From positions 1 through 44,734 of the forward strand of contig NZ_WJBG01000192.1 of the NCBI RefSeq assembly GCF_009709555.1: 44,734 nt of DNA, given 5' to 3'. This stretch comes from Streptomyces blattellae (GTDB taxonomy: Bacteria; Actinomycetota; Actinomycetes; Streptomycetales; Streptomycetaceae). The notes below the pieces were generated by a model. That model saw only the letters and a program-made list of their open reading frames with translations. It was not told where the DNA came from and made no database searches. Below are positions 18,426 to 29,045 of the stretch, piece after piece. The translations under genes were made by a program, and so were the position numbers. Positions within the stretch are counted from its first letter, which is position 1; each line of letters begins with the position of its first letter.

Positions 18426-19919
18426 TCAGCCCTTCCCCAGCAGCAGCCGGGCCTCGCCGACGGTGATGACGGAACCGGTGACGAGCACACCGCCGCCCGC
18501 GAACTCGCCCTCCTCCTCGGCCAGCGTGATCGCGGCCTCCAAAGCGTCCGGCAGCCGCGGCTCGACCTGCACGCGCTCCTCCCCGAAGACCTCGACGGCG
18601 ATCGCGGCCAGTTCGTCGGCGTCCATGGCGCGATGGCTGGAGTTCTGCGTGACGACGACCTCGGCGAAGATCGGCTCGAAGGCCTCAAGCAGCCCCCGTA
18701 CGTTCTTGTCCCCGCTGGCCCCGACCACGCCGATCAGCCTGCTGAAGTCGAATGCCTCCCCGATCGCCTCCGCGGTGGCGCGGGCGCCCGCCGGGTTGTG
18801 GGCGGCGTCCAGGACGACGGTCGGGGAACGGCGTACCACCTCGACCCGCCCCGGAGAGGCGACGGAGGCGAACGCCTTGCGGACGTGGTCGATGTCGAGC
18901 GGGTCGGGACGCCGGGCACCCACGCCGAAGAACGCCTCGACGGCGGCGAGCGCCACGGCCGCGTTGTGCGCCTGGTAGGGGCCGTGCAGCGGCAGATACA
19001 CCTCGGGGTACTCACCGCCCAGCCCGCGCAGGGTGACCAGCTGCCCGCCGACGGCGACCTGCCGCGAGACCACCCCGAACTCAAGCCCCTCGCGGGCCAC
19101 CGTGGCGTCGACCTCGACGGCCTTCTTCAGCATCACCTGGGCCGCCTCGACGGGCTGCTGCGCCAGGATGACCGTCGCGTCCTGCTTGATGATCCCGGAC
19201 TTCTCACCGGCGATCGCGGCGGGCGTCTCACCGAGCCGGTCGGTGTGATCGAGGTCGATGGGGGTGACGACGGCGACGTCCCCGTCGATCACGTTGGTGG
19301 CGTCCCAGGAGCCCCCCATCCCCACCTCCACCACGGCCACATCCACGGGCGCGTCCGCGAAGGCGGCGTACGCCATGCCCGTCAGCACCTCGAAGAACGA
19401 CAGCCGGAACTCCTGCTGGGCGTCGACCATCTCGACGTACGGCTTGATGTCCCGGTACGTCTCGATGAACCGCTCGGCGGCGACCGGCGCACCGTCCAGG
19501 CTGATCCGCTCGGTGATCGACTGCACATGCGGGCTCGTGTACCGGCCGGTGCGCAGCTCGAAGGCGCCGAGCAGGGCCTCGACCATGCGGGCGGTGGAGG
19601 TCTTGCCGTTGGTGCCGGTGATGTGGATCGAGGGGTACGAGCGCTGCGGCTCGCCCAGGACGTCCATGAGTGCGGCGATCCTGGTGACCGAGGGCTCCAG
19701 CTTGGTCTCGCCCCAACGGGTCGCCAGCTCCGCCTCGACCTCCCGGAGGGCCTTGTCGACCTCGGGGTCCTGGGGGCGCGTGGGCACGCCGGCCTGCGGC
19801 TGTCCGCCCTGGGTGCGCAGGGTGCGGCTGCCTGCCTCGATCACCGCGAGGTCGGGGTCGCGGTCGGTCTCGGTGGCGATGATCTCGTCGAAGGAGTCGA
19901 GGGGGTCGCTGTCACTCAC
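18426..19919 (-). CDS. folC: Folylpolyglutamate synthase / dihydrofolate synthase
   Basis: A 497-residue protein of the Mur ligase-like superfamily. The ATP-binding loop HITGTNGKTSTARMVEALL is at about 99-117, followed by GRYTSPHVQSITERI, VEVGMGGSWDATNV and a C-terminal domain with VVLDAAHNPAGARATAEAIG. It adds glutamate residues to (dihydro)folate. About 55 N-terminal acidic residues precede the usual family start. The GTG at 19919 lacks an obvious ribosome binding site; an internal start is possible. Confidence 0.93.
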   Translation of the reverse strand: MSDSDPLDSFDEIIATETDRDPDLAVIEAGSRTLRTQGGQPQAGVPTRPQDPEVDKALREVEAELATRWGETKLEPSVTRIAALMDVLGEPQRSYPSIHITGTNGKTSTARMVEALLGAFELRTGRYTSPHVQSITERISLDGAPVAAERFIETYRDIKPYVEMVDAQQEFRLSFFEVLTGMAYAAFADAPVDVAVVEVGMGGSWDATNVIDGDVAVVTPIDLDHTDRLGETPAAIAGEKSGIIKQDATVILAQQPVEAAQVMLKKAVEVDATVAREGLEFGVVSRQVAVGGQLVTLRGLGGEYPEVYLPLHGPYQAHNAAVALAAVEAFFGVGARRPDPLDIDHVRKAFASVASPGRVEVVRRSPTVVLDAAHNPAGARATAEAIGEAFDFSRLIGVVGASGDKNVRGLLEAFEPIFAEVVVTQNSSHRAMDADELAAIAVEVFGEERVQVEPRLPDALEAAITLAEEEGEFAGGGVLVTGSVITVGEARLLLGKG

Positions 19920-20000
19920 GGGGTCAGTCTACGGACGGGGACTGACAGCATGCCTACGGAGTGGGGTGCCTTGTGTCATCGGGCGGGTGCGGGCTGTTTG

Positions 20001-20029
20001 TGGCTGGTCGCGCAGTTCCCCGCGCCCCT
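20001..20029. repeat. Streptomycete intergenic palindromic repeat (GCGCAGTTCCCCGCGCCCC type)
   Basis: The string GGCTGGTCGCGCAGTTCC followed by CCGCGCCCCTG is a sequence I recognise as scattered through intergenic regions of many streptomycetes, usually near transcript ends. It sits just downstream of the valS terminator and upstream of folC. Recognition is from familiarity, not from a search. Confidence 0.5.
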
Positions 20030-20034
20030 GAGGT

Positions 20035-20076
20035 GCTGTAGGCCCCCGGTCCCCAACAGCACCGGAGGCCTACAGC
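20035..20076 (-). terminator. valS terminator hairpin
   Basis: GCTGTAGGCCCCCGGT (20035-20050) and ACCGGAGGCCTACAGC (20061-20076) are complementary at 15 of 16 positions with a ten-base loop, 14 bases beyond the valS stop. There is no T-run, as is common for streptomycete terminators. Confidence 0.8.
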
Positions 20077-20089
20077 GACGTAGAAGCCC

Positions 20090-22714
<2,625 letters not shown>

Positions 22715-22851
22715 CCGCTCAGTTTAGGGGTGTCGCGGGCGTGTCCCGAAACGCGTTTGTTCTGTAACACTGCGCACCCCGACGCCATGAGTTCCCTGTG
22801 CCTCGGCCAGGATGTCAGGAACACATAAGCATTCTGGAGGGGAACCCAGAG

Positions 22852-23853
22852 ATGAGCTACAACCAGCCGGGCCCGTACGACGGGCAGCCCCAGCAGCCCG
22901 GACCGTACGGCCAGCCAGGTCCGTACGGCCAGCAGCCGCAGGCCCCCCAGCCCGGCTATGGCTACCCCCAGCAGCCTCCTCAGGGAGTCCCGCCCCAGAC
23001 CCCTCAGCCCCCTCCCTACGGCCAGCAGCCGCCCTACGGCGGACAGCCTCCCTACGGCCAACAGCCCCCGTACGGCCAGGCTCCGTACGGCCAGGCTCCG
23101 TACGGCCAAGCCCCCTACGGCATGCCCCAGCCGCCCGCTCCGAACAGTGGCGGCGGCAAGCGGATCGGCATCGTCATCGGCTCCGTGGCCGTCGTGGCGG
23201 CGATCGGTGTCGCCGCGTACTTCGCGATCGGCGGGAGCAGAGGCGCGGGCGGCATCGAGGACGACGGCGCGCACAAGCTGACGGCGCCGGAGACGGTGCT
23301 CAGCGAGTACAAGCTGTTCACCCAGGACTCCGAGGGCTCCGGCACGGACACGGCGGAGGACCTGGCGAAGAGCGGCGTCGAGAACGGCACCGCGGTGTCC
23401 GGGATCTACTCGACGGCGGACCTGAGCGACTACGACCCCAGCGACCCCTCCACCGCGCCCGACCCCAGTGAGCTCGCGACGGCCAAGGGCATCACCTACA
23501 TCGGCGCCTACGGTGAGATCGCCGATCCCGAGGCGTCCCTGGACGAGTTCTTCGCACTGATCAAGGAGGAGGCCCAGGAGGGCTCCTCGTCCTCGGACAG
23601 CACCGCCGCCCCGGAGACCGAGATGGTCGGCGAGCCCGAAGAGGTCGACATCGACGGTGCGGTGATGAAGTGCCAGGCGGCCAAGGGCACCGACCCGGCC
23701 ACGCAGAAGCAGAAGACCGACTGGTTCTGCGCCTGGGCGGACTACAGCACCATGGCCATGGTCTCCCCCGGTGACACCACCAAGGACATGGCGAAGGACG
23801 TCGCCGCCGACATCACCGCCAAGCTCCGCGACGAGATCCGCGTGAAGGCCTGA
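22852..23853 (+). CDS. Pro/Gln/Tyr-rich single-pass membrane protein of unknown function
   Basis: A 333-residue protein in three parts: an N-terminal cytoplasmic tract (1-100) of PYGQ, QQPPYG and QAPYG repeats; one membrane helix (about 105-127, RIGIVIGSVAVVAAIGVAAY); and an external domain of about 200 residues with two Cys near the end (MKCQAAKG and WFCAWADY), likely a disulfide. I recognise the architecture from many actinobacterial proteins but not a specific function. GGAGGGGAACCC precedes the ATG. It is divergent from valS and ends at a strong terminator. Confidence 0.8.
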   Translation: MSYNQPGPYDGQPQQPGPYGQPGPYGQQPQAPQPGYGYPQQPPQGVPPQTPQPPPYGQQPPYGGQPPYGQQPPYGQAPYGQAPYGQAPYGMPQPPAPNSGGGKRIGIVIGSVAVVAAIGVAAYFAIGGSRGAGGIEDDGAHKLTAPETVLSEYKLFTQDSEGSGTDTAEDLAKSGVENGTAVSGIYSTADLSDYDPSDPSTAPDPSELATAKGITYIGAYGEIADPEASLDEFFALIKEEAQEGSSSSDSTAAPETEMVGEPEEVDIDGAVMKCQAAKGTDPATQKQKTDWFCAWADYSTMAMVSPGDTTKDMAKDVAADITAKLRDEIRVKA

Positions 23854-23880
23854 CGCCGCGAGCGCCCGTCGACGAGCGCC

Positions 23881-23912
23881 AAGGGGCCCCGGTCGGCTGA
23901 CCGGGGCCCCTT
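23881..23912. terminator. Bidirectional terminator between the Pro-rich gene and clpX
   Basis: A perfect 14-base stem, AAGGGGCCCCGGTC (23881-23894) with GACCGGGGCCCCTT (23899-23912), encloses a four-base loop. It lies between two convergent genes, 27 bases after one stop and 20 bases from the other, and has A and T ends on both strands, so it can serve both. Confidence 0.9.
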
Positions 23913-23932
23913 GCCTTGTGCGTGCGCGGCGG

Positions 23933-25219
23933 CTACGCCGACTTCTGCTCGCCCGAACCCCGCCCCCGCGCGTCCCGCGGGATCAGCGTCGGGTTCACGT
24001 TCGAGTGGACGACCTCGGCGGTGATGACGACGCGGGCGACGTCCTTGCGCGAGGGGATCTCGTACATCACGCCCTGGAGGACTTCCTCCATGATGGCGCG
24101 CAGGCCACGGGCGCCGGTCTGGCGGAGGATGGCCTGGTCGGCGATGGCTTCGAGGGCCTCGCGTTCGAAGTCGAGTTCCACGCCGTCGAGTTCGAAGAGG
24201 CGCTGGTACTGCTTCACCAGGGCGTTGCGCGGCTCGACGAGGATCTGGAGCAGGGCCTCGCGGTCCAGGTTGTGGACGCTCGTGATGACGGGGAGGCGGC
24301 CGATGAACTCGGGGATCATGCCGAACTTGACCAGGTCCTCCGGCATGACGTCCTCGAACTGGTCCTTGGCCTCCAGCTCCCGCTTCGAGCGGATCGTCGC
24401 GCCGAAGCCGATGCCCTTCGCGCCCGCCCGGGACTCGATGATCTTCTCCAGACCGGCGAAGGCGCCGCCCACGATGAACAGGACGTTCGTCGTGTCGATC
24501 TGGATGAACTCCTGGTGGGGGTGTTTACGGCCGCCCTGGGGCGGCACCGAGGCCGTCGTGCCTTCGAGGATCTTCAGCAGCGCCTGCTGGACGCCCTCGC
24601 CGCTCACATCGCGGGTGATCGACGGGTTTTCGCTCTTTCGGGCCACCTTGTCGATCTCGTCGATGTAGATGATCCCGGTCTCGGCCTTCTTGACGTCGTA
24701 GTCGGCCGCCTGGATGAGCTTCAGCAGGATGTTCTCGACGTCCTCGCCGACGTATCCCGCCTCCGTCAGCGCTGTCGCGTCGGCGATGGCGAAGGGGACG
24801 TTGAGCATGCGAGCGAGGGTCTGGGCCAGCAGGGTCTTGCCGGAGCCCGTGGGGCCGAGCAGCAGGATGTTGGACTTCGCCAACTCGATGGCGTCGTCGC
24901 GGCCTTGGGCGCCGCCGTTCTCACCGGCCTGGACGCGCTTGTAGTGGTTGTACACCGCGACTGAGAGCGCCTTCTTGGCGGCTTCCTGGCCGACCACATA
25001 GCCTTCGAGGAACTCGTAGATCTCGCGCGGCTTGGGGAGTTCCTCCCAGCGGACCTCGCTGGTCTCCGCGAGTTCTTCCTCGATGATCTCGTTGCAGAGA
25101 TCGATGCACTCGTCGCAGATGTACACACCGGGGCCTGCGATGAGCTTCTTGACCTGCTTCTGGCTCTTGCCGCAGAACGAGCACTTGAGCAGATCGCCGC
25201 CGTCACCGATGCGTGCCAC
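23933..25219 (-). CDS. clpX: ATP-dependent Clp protease ATP-binding subunit ClpX
   Basis: A 428-residue protein: an N-terminal zinc-binding domain with Cys13, Cys16, Cys35 and Cys38 (CSFC and CDEC), a Walker A GPTGSGKT (122-129), a Walker B IYIDEID (184-190), a GGRKH pore-region motif near 230 and the ClpP-docking KGIGFGA loop near 270. ClpX unfolds tagged substrates and feeds them to ClpP. The GTG start has GAAGGGG upstream. clpX follows clpP1-clpP2 but is separated by 194 bases of structured sequence, so it probably has its own promoter. Confidence 0.97.
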   Translation of the reverse strand: MARIGDGGDLLKCSFCGKSQKQVKKLIAGPGVYICDECIDLCNEIIEEELAETSEVRWEELPKPREIYEFLEGYVVGQEAAKKALSVAVYNHYKRVQAGENGGAQGRDDAIELAKSNILLLGPTGSGKTLLAQTLARMLNVPFAIADATALTEAGYVGEDVENILLKLIQAADYDVKKAETGIIYIDEIDKVARKSENPSITRDVSGEGVQQALLKILEGTTASVPPQGGRKHPHQEFIQIDTTNVLFIVGGAFAGLEKIIESRAGAKGIGFGATIRSKRELEAKDQFEDVMPEDLVKFGMIPEFIGRLPVITSVHNLDREALLQILVEPRNALVKQYQRLFELDGVELDFEREALEAIADQAILRQTGARGLRAIMEEVLQGVMYEIPSRKDVARVVITAEVVHSNVNPTLIPRDARGRGSGEQKSA

Positions 25220-25307
25220 GGTGTGCTTCCCCTTCGCCTGGGAGACGCCTGGACCCTTTCGGATCCAGCGGCTCCTGGTGCTGCCTTATGTCCGACGGTA
25301 CCTTGCC

Positions 25308-25383
25308 GGGGCCCTCGTTCGGGCCCCCCTTGGCACGGTTCACTTCGACGCGCACTTTGTCGTGCACAGTGCCGAACCGTGCC
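25308..25383 (-). terminator. Hairpins downstream of clpP2
   Basis: Two structures lie between clpP2 and clpX. GGCACGGTTC (25332-25341) pairs perfectly with GAACCGTGCC (25374-25383) around a 32-base loop that can itself form GCAC/GTGC. A second hairpin, GGGGCCC and GGGCCCC (25308-25327), follows toward clpX. They probably end the clpP1-clpP2 transcript, though a processing site is possible. Confidence 0.6.
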
Positions 25384-25413
25384 AGGGAGCGGCAGACGAT
25401 ACAGCCTTCCGCG

Positions 25414-26094
25414 TCAGCGGACGGCTTCGTTGTTCATCTTCCGGGTCGAGATGATCTGATCGATCAGGCCGTACGACAGCGCGTCCTCGGCCGTGAGGAT
25501 CTTGTCGCGCTCGATGTCCTCGCGGATCTTCTCGATCGGCGTGGTGGAGTGCTTGGCCAGCATCTCCTCCAGCTGCGAGCGCATCCGGAGGATTTCGTTC
25601 GCGGCGATCTCCAGGTCGGAGACCTGACCGCGGCCCGTCTCGCTGTAGGGCTGGTGGATCAGCACGCGCGCGTTCGGCAGGGCCATGCGCTTGCCGGGTG
25701 TGCCGGCGGCCAGCAGAACGGCCGCGGCGGAGGCCGCCTGGCCCATGCAGACCGTCTGGATGTCCGGCTTCACGAACTGCATCGTGTCGTAGATCGCCGT
25801 CAGCGCCGTGAAGGAACCACCGGGGCTGTTGATGTAGACCGAGATGTCCCGGTCGGGGTCCATCGACTCCAGGCACAGCAGCTGCGCCATGACGTCGTTG
25901 GCGGAGGCGTCGTCGATCTGCACGCCGAGGAAGATCACGCGCTCCTCGAAGAGCTTCGCGTACGGGTCGTACTCGCGGATGCCCTGCGAGGTGCGCTCGA
26001 CGAAGCGGGGGATGACGTACCGGGACTCGGCGACGGGCACCGTGCTCTCGGCGCGTGCGCGGTCGTACAGGCCGCTGCCGGGGAAGTCGTTCAC
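25414..26094 (-). CDS. clpP2: ATP-dependent Clp protease proteolytic subunit ClpP2
   Basis: A 226-residue serine protease with a 50-residue N-terminal extension before ERVIFLGVQIDDASANDVMA. The catalytic Ser is in MGQAASAAA (about 122), His in LIHQP (about 147) and Asp in ERDKIL (about 197). It is the second of two tandem clpP genes that form a mixed ClpP1P2 peptidase in actinobacteria. The GTG follows AGGAGA at good spacing. The 111-base gap from clpP1 contains a direct repeat CCCCTCGGGGGC (about 26175 and 26192). Confidence 0.96.
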   Translation of the reverse strand: MNDFPGSGLYDRARAESTVPVAESRYVIPRFVERTSQGIREYDPYAKLFEERVIFLGVQIDDASANDVMAQLLCLESMDPDRDISVYINSPGGSFTALTAIYDTMQFVKPDIQTVCMGQAASAAAVLLAAGTPGKRMALPNARVLIHQPYSETGRGQVSDLEIAANEILRMRSQLEEMLAKHSTTPIEKIREDIERDKILTAEDALSYGLIDQIISTRKMNNEAVR

Positions 26095-26205
26095 TGTCTG
26101 TCTCCTAGAAGGGCTGAGGCGGTCGGCTTGGGGCTGCTGTGCGGGGCCGCTACGGGCCCCATAAGGGCTGTACGGGCCCCTCGGGGGCTTTACCCCTCGG
26201 GGGCA

Positions 26206-26820
26206 TCAGGCCCCGGTGCCGCCGCCGCCCGGCAAGCTCGCGGCGTGGGTGATGACATCGTCGATGAGGCCGTACTCCTTGGCCTCGTCGGCGTCGAACC
26301 AGCGGTCCCGGTCGGAGTCACGGGTGATCTGCTCGATGCTCTGGCCGGTGTGGAAGGCCGTCAGCTCGGCCATGCGCTTCTTGGTGTGCAGCAGCCGCTC
26401 GGCGTGGATCTTGATGTCGGAGGCCGAGCCCGCGAGTCCCGCGGACGGCTGGTGGATCAGGATCTCCGCGTTCGGCAGCGCGAAGCGCTTGCCCGGTGTA
26501 CCCGCGCTGAGGAGGAACTGACCCATGGAGGCGGCGAGGCCCATCGCGATCGTCACCACGTCGTTCTTGATGAACTGCATGGTGTCGTAGATCGCCATGC
26601 CGGCCGTGATCGAGCCGCCGGGGCTGTTGATGTACAGATTGATGTCCTTGTCCGGATCCGCGGCAAGGAGCAGCAGCTGCGCGGTGATCTTGTTGGCGAT
26701 ATCGTCGTCCACCGGCTGGCCGAGGAAGATGATCCGCTCGTTGAGCAGCCGGTTGTAGACCTGGTCGCCGAGGCCACCGATGGAAGGCTCGCCGGCGGCG
26801 GTAGGCATCAGATTCGTCAC
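26206..26820 (-). CDS. clpP1: ATP-dependent Clp protease proteolytic subunit ClpP1
   Basis: A 204-residue serine protease: NERIIFLGQPVDDDIANKIT near 28, catalytic Ser98 in GLAASMG, His123 in LIHQP and Asp near 172 in DSDRDRWFDADEA. It ends SLPGGGGTGA. Together with ClpP2 it forms the peptidase core used by ClpX and ClpC. The start is GTG (MTNLMPTAAGEPS), as in other streptomycetes. A candidate ClgR operator lies about 145 bases upstream. Confidence 0.96.
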   Translation of the reverse strand: MTNLMPTAAGEPSIGGLGDQVYNRLLNERIIFLGQPVDDDIANKITAQLLLLAADPDKDINLYINSPGGSITAGMAIYDTMQFIKNDVVTIAMGLAASMGQFLLSAGTPGKRFALPNAEILIHQPSAGLAGSASDIKIHAERLLHTKKRMAELTAFHTGQSIEQITRDSDRDRWFDADEAKEYGLIDDVITHAASLPGGGGTGA

Positions 26821-26962
26821 GTATCCACCTGCTCGTCTTACGACGGCGCCGGGCCGTCTTCACGTATCCCTGCGGGGCTGGAGCCGGGTCGGGAACTCCA
26901 CTCCCCTCGTATTCATGGACCCTAACGCGCTGGTCCCTCCGGGGAATCCCGGAGTGAGGGCT

Positions 26963-26976
26963 GTTCGCCGGGGGCG
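26963..26976 (-). promoter_or_regulatory. Candidate ClgR operator upstream of clpP1
   Basis: GTTCGCCGGGGGCG contains CGCCGGGGGCG (26966-26976), which matches the ClgR consensus CGCYNANRGCG as I remember it at all but the central A. ClgR is the known activator of clpP1-clpP2 in Streptomyces. The box is about 145 bases upstream of the clpP1 start, a plausible activator position. In such GC-rich DNA, chance matches occur, so this rests mostly on location. Confidence 0.4.
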
Positions 26977-27026
26977 TAGCGCTGTGGGGGCTTCGGGCGC
27001 GTCGACGAGCATGGAGGACCCCCGTC

Positions 27027-27063
27027 GCGGCGGAGCCGCATATGCCACAGCCCCGCGCCCCTT
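27027..27063. repeat. Streptomycete intergenic repeat (GCGGCGGAGCCGCATAT type)
   Basis: GCGGCGGAGCCGCATATG followed by CCACAGCCCCGCGCCCCTT belongs to a repeat that I recognise from many streptomycete intergenic regions. Its first part is palindromic (GCGGC-GGA-GCCGC). Two related copies lie in the 152-bp duplication at 31656-31959. It stands just beyond the tig terminator. Confidence 0.5.
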
Positions 27064-27076
27064 GGCTGCAAGCGCG

Positions 27077-27120
27077 ACGGGCCCCGAGAAGTCAGCGCGC
27101 CAGCGCGTCTCGGGGCCCGT
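27077..27120 (-). terminator. tig terminator hairpin
   Basis: ACGGGCCCCGAGA (27077-27089) and TCTCGGGGCCCGT (27108-27120) form a perfect 13-base stem with an 18-base loop, 28 bases beyond the tig stop. Confidence 0.9.
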
Positions 27121-27148
27121 CCTACGTCCGTCAGGCGTGCCGTGCGGC

Positions 27149-28558
27149 TCAGCCCTCGGTCTTCTCCTCGGCCGGAGCCTCGGCCGTCTCCGTGGCCTGC
27201 TCGGCCCCAGCCTCAGCCTCAGCCTCAGCCTCGTCCTCGTCCTCGTCCTCGTCCTCCAGGTCGATGATCTCGCCGTTGGTGTCCTTGACCGTGGCCTTCT
27301 CGACCACGACGGCCAGGGCCTTGCCGCGGGCGACCTCGCCGACCAGGAGCGGAACCTGGCCTCCCTCGACGACGGCCTGGGCGAACTGGTCGGGGGACAT
27401 GCCCGAGGAGGCGGCGCGGCGCATGAGGTGCTCGGTGAGCTCCTCCTGGTTGACGTTGAGCTTCTCCTGCTTGACGAGCGCGTCGAGCACGAACTGGGTC
27501 TTGATGCCCTTGATCGCTGCTTCGCGGGTCTCGGTCTCGAACTCTTCCTCGGTCTTGCCCTGGATCTCCAGGTACTTCGCGAGGTCGAGGCCCATCTGGC
27601 CGAGCTGGTGGTGCTCCAGGTTGTGCTTACGGGTGTTGATCTCGTCCTCAAGCAGCTTCTCGGGGACGGGCACCTCGACCAGCTCCAGCAGCTTCTCCAG
27701 GACACGCTCCTGGGCCTGCGTGGCCTGGTCGTACTGCTTCATGTTCTCAAGGCGCTTGCGGCTGTCGGCCTTGAGCTCGTCGAGGGTGTCGAACTCGGAG
27801 GCGAGCTGCGCGAAGTCGTCGTCCAGCTCCGGGAGTTCGCGCGCGGCGACCTGGGAGACCTTGACGGTGACCTCGGCCTCCTTGCCGGCCGCGGAGCCGC
27901 CCTTGAGCTCGGAGGTGAAGGTGGCCTCGCCACCGGCCTGAAGGCCCTTCACGGCGTCGTCGATGCCGTCGAGCAGCTCGCCGGAGCCGATGGTGTAGGA
28001 GACACCGCTCGCCACGCCGTCCTCAAGGACCTCGCCCTCGACCTTGGCCTCCAGGTCGATGGTGACCACGTCGCCGTCCTCGGCGGCCCGCTCGACCGGG
28101 GAGGTGGAGGCGAAGCGCTCACGGAGCTGCTCGACGGACTGCTCGATGTCGTCGTCCGTCACCTCGACGGCGTCGACCTCGACCTCGATGCCGGAGAAGT
28201 CCGGGATCTCCAGGGCCGGGCGGACGTCGACCTCGGCGGTGAAGTTCAGCGTCTCGCCGTCCTTCAGCTCCGTGATGTCGACCTCGGGCTGGCCCAGGAC
28301 GTCGATCTCGGCCTCGTTGACCGCGTCGGTGTAGAACTTCGGCAGCGCGTCGTTGACGGCCTCCTCCAGAACCGCACCGCGGCCGAACCGCTGGTCGATG
28401 ATGCGGGCCGGGATCTTGCCCTTGCGGAAGCCCTTCACCGTGACCTGCTGGTTGATCTTCTTGTACGCCGCGTCGAGGCTGTCCTTGAGCTCCTCGAAGG
28501 GCACCTCGACAGTGAGCCGAACCCGGGTCGGGTTCAGGGTCTCCACGGCGCTCTTCAC
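27149..28558 (-). CDS. tig: Trigger factor (ribosome-associated peptidyl-prolyl isomerase/chaperone)
   Basis: A 469-residue protein. The ribosome-binding N-domain carries the signature GFRKGKIPARI (about 43-53). The FKBP-type domain follows (about 150-240), then the helical C-domain. The last 40 residues are Glu/Asp/Ala-rich and end EEKTEG. Trigger factor binds near the exit tunnel and shields nascent chains. It precedes clpP1-clpP2-clpX in the usual actinobacterial order. The GTG start (KSAVETLNPTRVRL) is conserved; GGAGACC precedes it. Confidence 0.97.
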   Translation of the reverse strand: MKSAVETLNPTRVRLTVEVPFEELKDSLDAAYKKINQQVTVKGFRKGKIPARIIDQRFGRGAVLEEAVNDALPKFYTDAVNEAEIDVLGQPEVDITELKDGETLNFTAEVDVRPALEIPDFSGIEVEVDAVEVTDDDIEQSVEQLRERFASTSPVERAAEDGDVVTIDLEAKVEGEVLEDGVASGVSYTIGSGELLDGIDDAVKGLQAGGEATFTSELKGGSAAGKEAEVTVKVSQVAARELPELDDDFAQLASEFDTLDELKADSRKRLENMKQYDQATQAQERVLEKLLELVEVPVPEKLLEDEINTRKHNLEHHQLGQMGLDLAKYLEIQGKTEEEFETETREAAIKGIKTQFVLDALVKQEKLNVNQEELTEHLMRRAASSGMSPDQFAQAVVEGGQVPLLVGEVARGKALAVVVEKATVKDTNGEIIDLEDEDEDEDEAEAEAEAGAEQATETAEAPAEEKTEG

Positions 28559-28637
28559 GGTTCGGTCTCCTTGTGGCTGACTTCTTGGTTTCTGCCGGAG
28601 CCAGACTGGTCCGGCGGATTCGCCGCCCGGAGGGCTT

Positions 28638-28671
28638 CAGTGTTCTTCACCGAGGTTCCAGTGTTCTTCAC
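28638..28671 (-). repeat. Perfect 13-bp direct repeat upstream of tig
   Basis: CAGTGTTCTTCAC occurs at 28638-28650 and again at 28659-28671, an exact 21-base period (two helical turns). On the tig strand each reads GTGAAGAACACTG. They lie 80-113 bases upstream of the tig start. They could be paired protein-binding sites or part of a structured leader. Confidence 0.7.
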
Positions 28672-28699
28672 TGCTGAGGCACACGGGCGCGCAGCTTGC

Positions 28700-28728
28700 A
28701 TAGTAACCGCAGCCGCCGAGCCCCCCAA
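28700..28728 (-). promoter_or_regulatory. Candidate tig promoter
   Basis: On the minus strand TACTAT (28700-28705) stands 17 bases after TTGGGG (28723-28728), a fair -10 with a weak -35. It is about 140 bases upstream of tig and would place the 13-bp repeats in the transcribed leader. This is by eye only. Confidence 0.35.
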
Positions 28729-28768
28729 AAGGCGATCATGCGACGTGATCGGTGCCGATCGAAGTACG

Positions 28769-28845
28769 TGGTCGGGGTGGCGGGATTTGAACCCACGGCC
28801 TTCCGCTCCCAAAGCGGACGCGCTACCAAGCTGCGCCACACCCCG
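28769..28845 (-). tRNA. tRNA-Pro (anticodon TGG)
   Basis: On the minus strand the acceptor arms CGGGGTG and CACCCCG pair. The anticodon stem TCCGC/GCGGA holds the loop TTTGGGA, giving anticodon TGG, and the T-arm reads GGGTTCAAATCCC. The 3' CCA is encoded (28769-28771). It is divergent from the tRNA-Gly gene across 129 bases. Confidence 0.97.
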
Positions 28846-28974
28846 TCTGGTGCGACACGTAGGGTACATGCCCGCAGGCAGTGCGGCTCCCGCAATTACG
28901 GGGTGTGCGGCAAGGGCCCCGGACCCGCTACGATGCCTGCAGTGCCGCGGCCATCCGACCTGCGGCACCTGCGT

Positions 28975-29045
28975 GCGGGCGTAGCTCAATGGTAGAGCCC
29001 TAGTCTTCCAAACTAGCTACGCGGGTTCGATTCCCGTCGCCCGCT
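28975..29045 (+). tRNA. tRNA-Gly (anticodon TCC)
   Basis: The acceptor arms GCGGGCG and CGCCCGC pair. The anticodon arm CTAGT-CTTCCAA-ACTAG gives TCC, and the T-arm is CGGGTTCGATTCCCG. The gene is 71 bases with no encoded CCA. Its last 19 bases plus three more (29027-29048) are repeated exactly at 29689-29710, and a terminator-like hairpin follows that second copy rather than the gene itself. Confidence 0.97.

Larger units (their letters stand above)
26821..27148. other. Intergenic region between clpP1 and tig (328 bases)
   Basis: No gene supported. From left to right it holds the clpP1 leader, a CTCCGG-N6-CCGGAG inverted repeat (26937-26954), a candidate ClgR box (26963-26976), a streptomycete intergenic repeat (27027-27063) and the tig terminator (27077-27120). 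The last three are listed separately. Confidence 0.7.

Noticed and set aside
22715..22851. Possible T-box leader upstream of valS
   Set aside because: The gap is only 137 bases and shared with a divergent gene; no T-box motif or specifier arm was seen.
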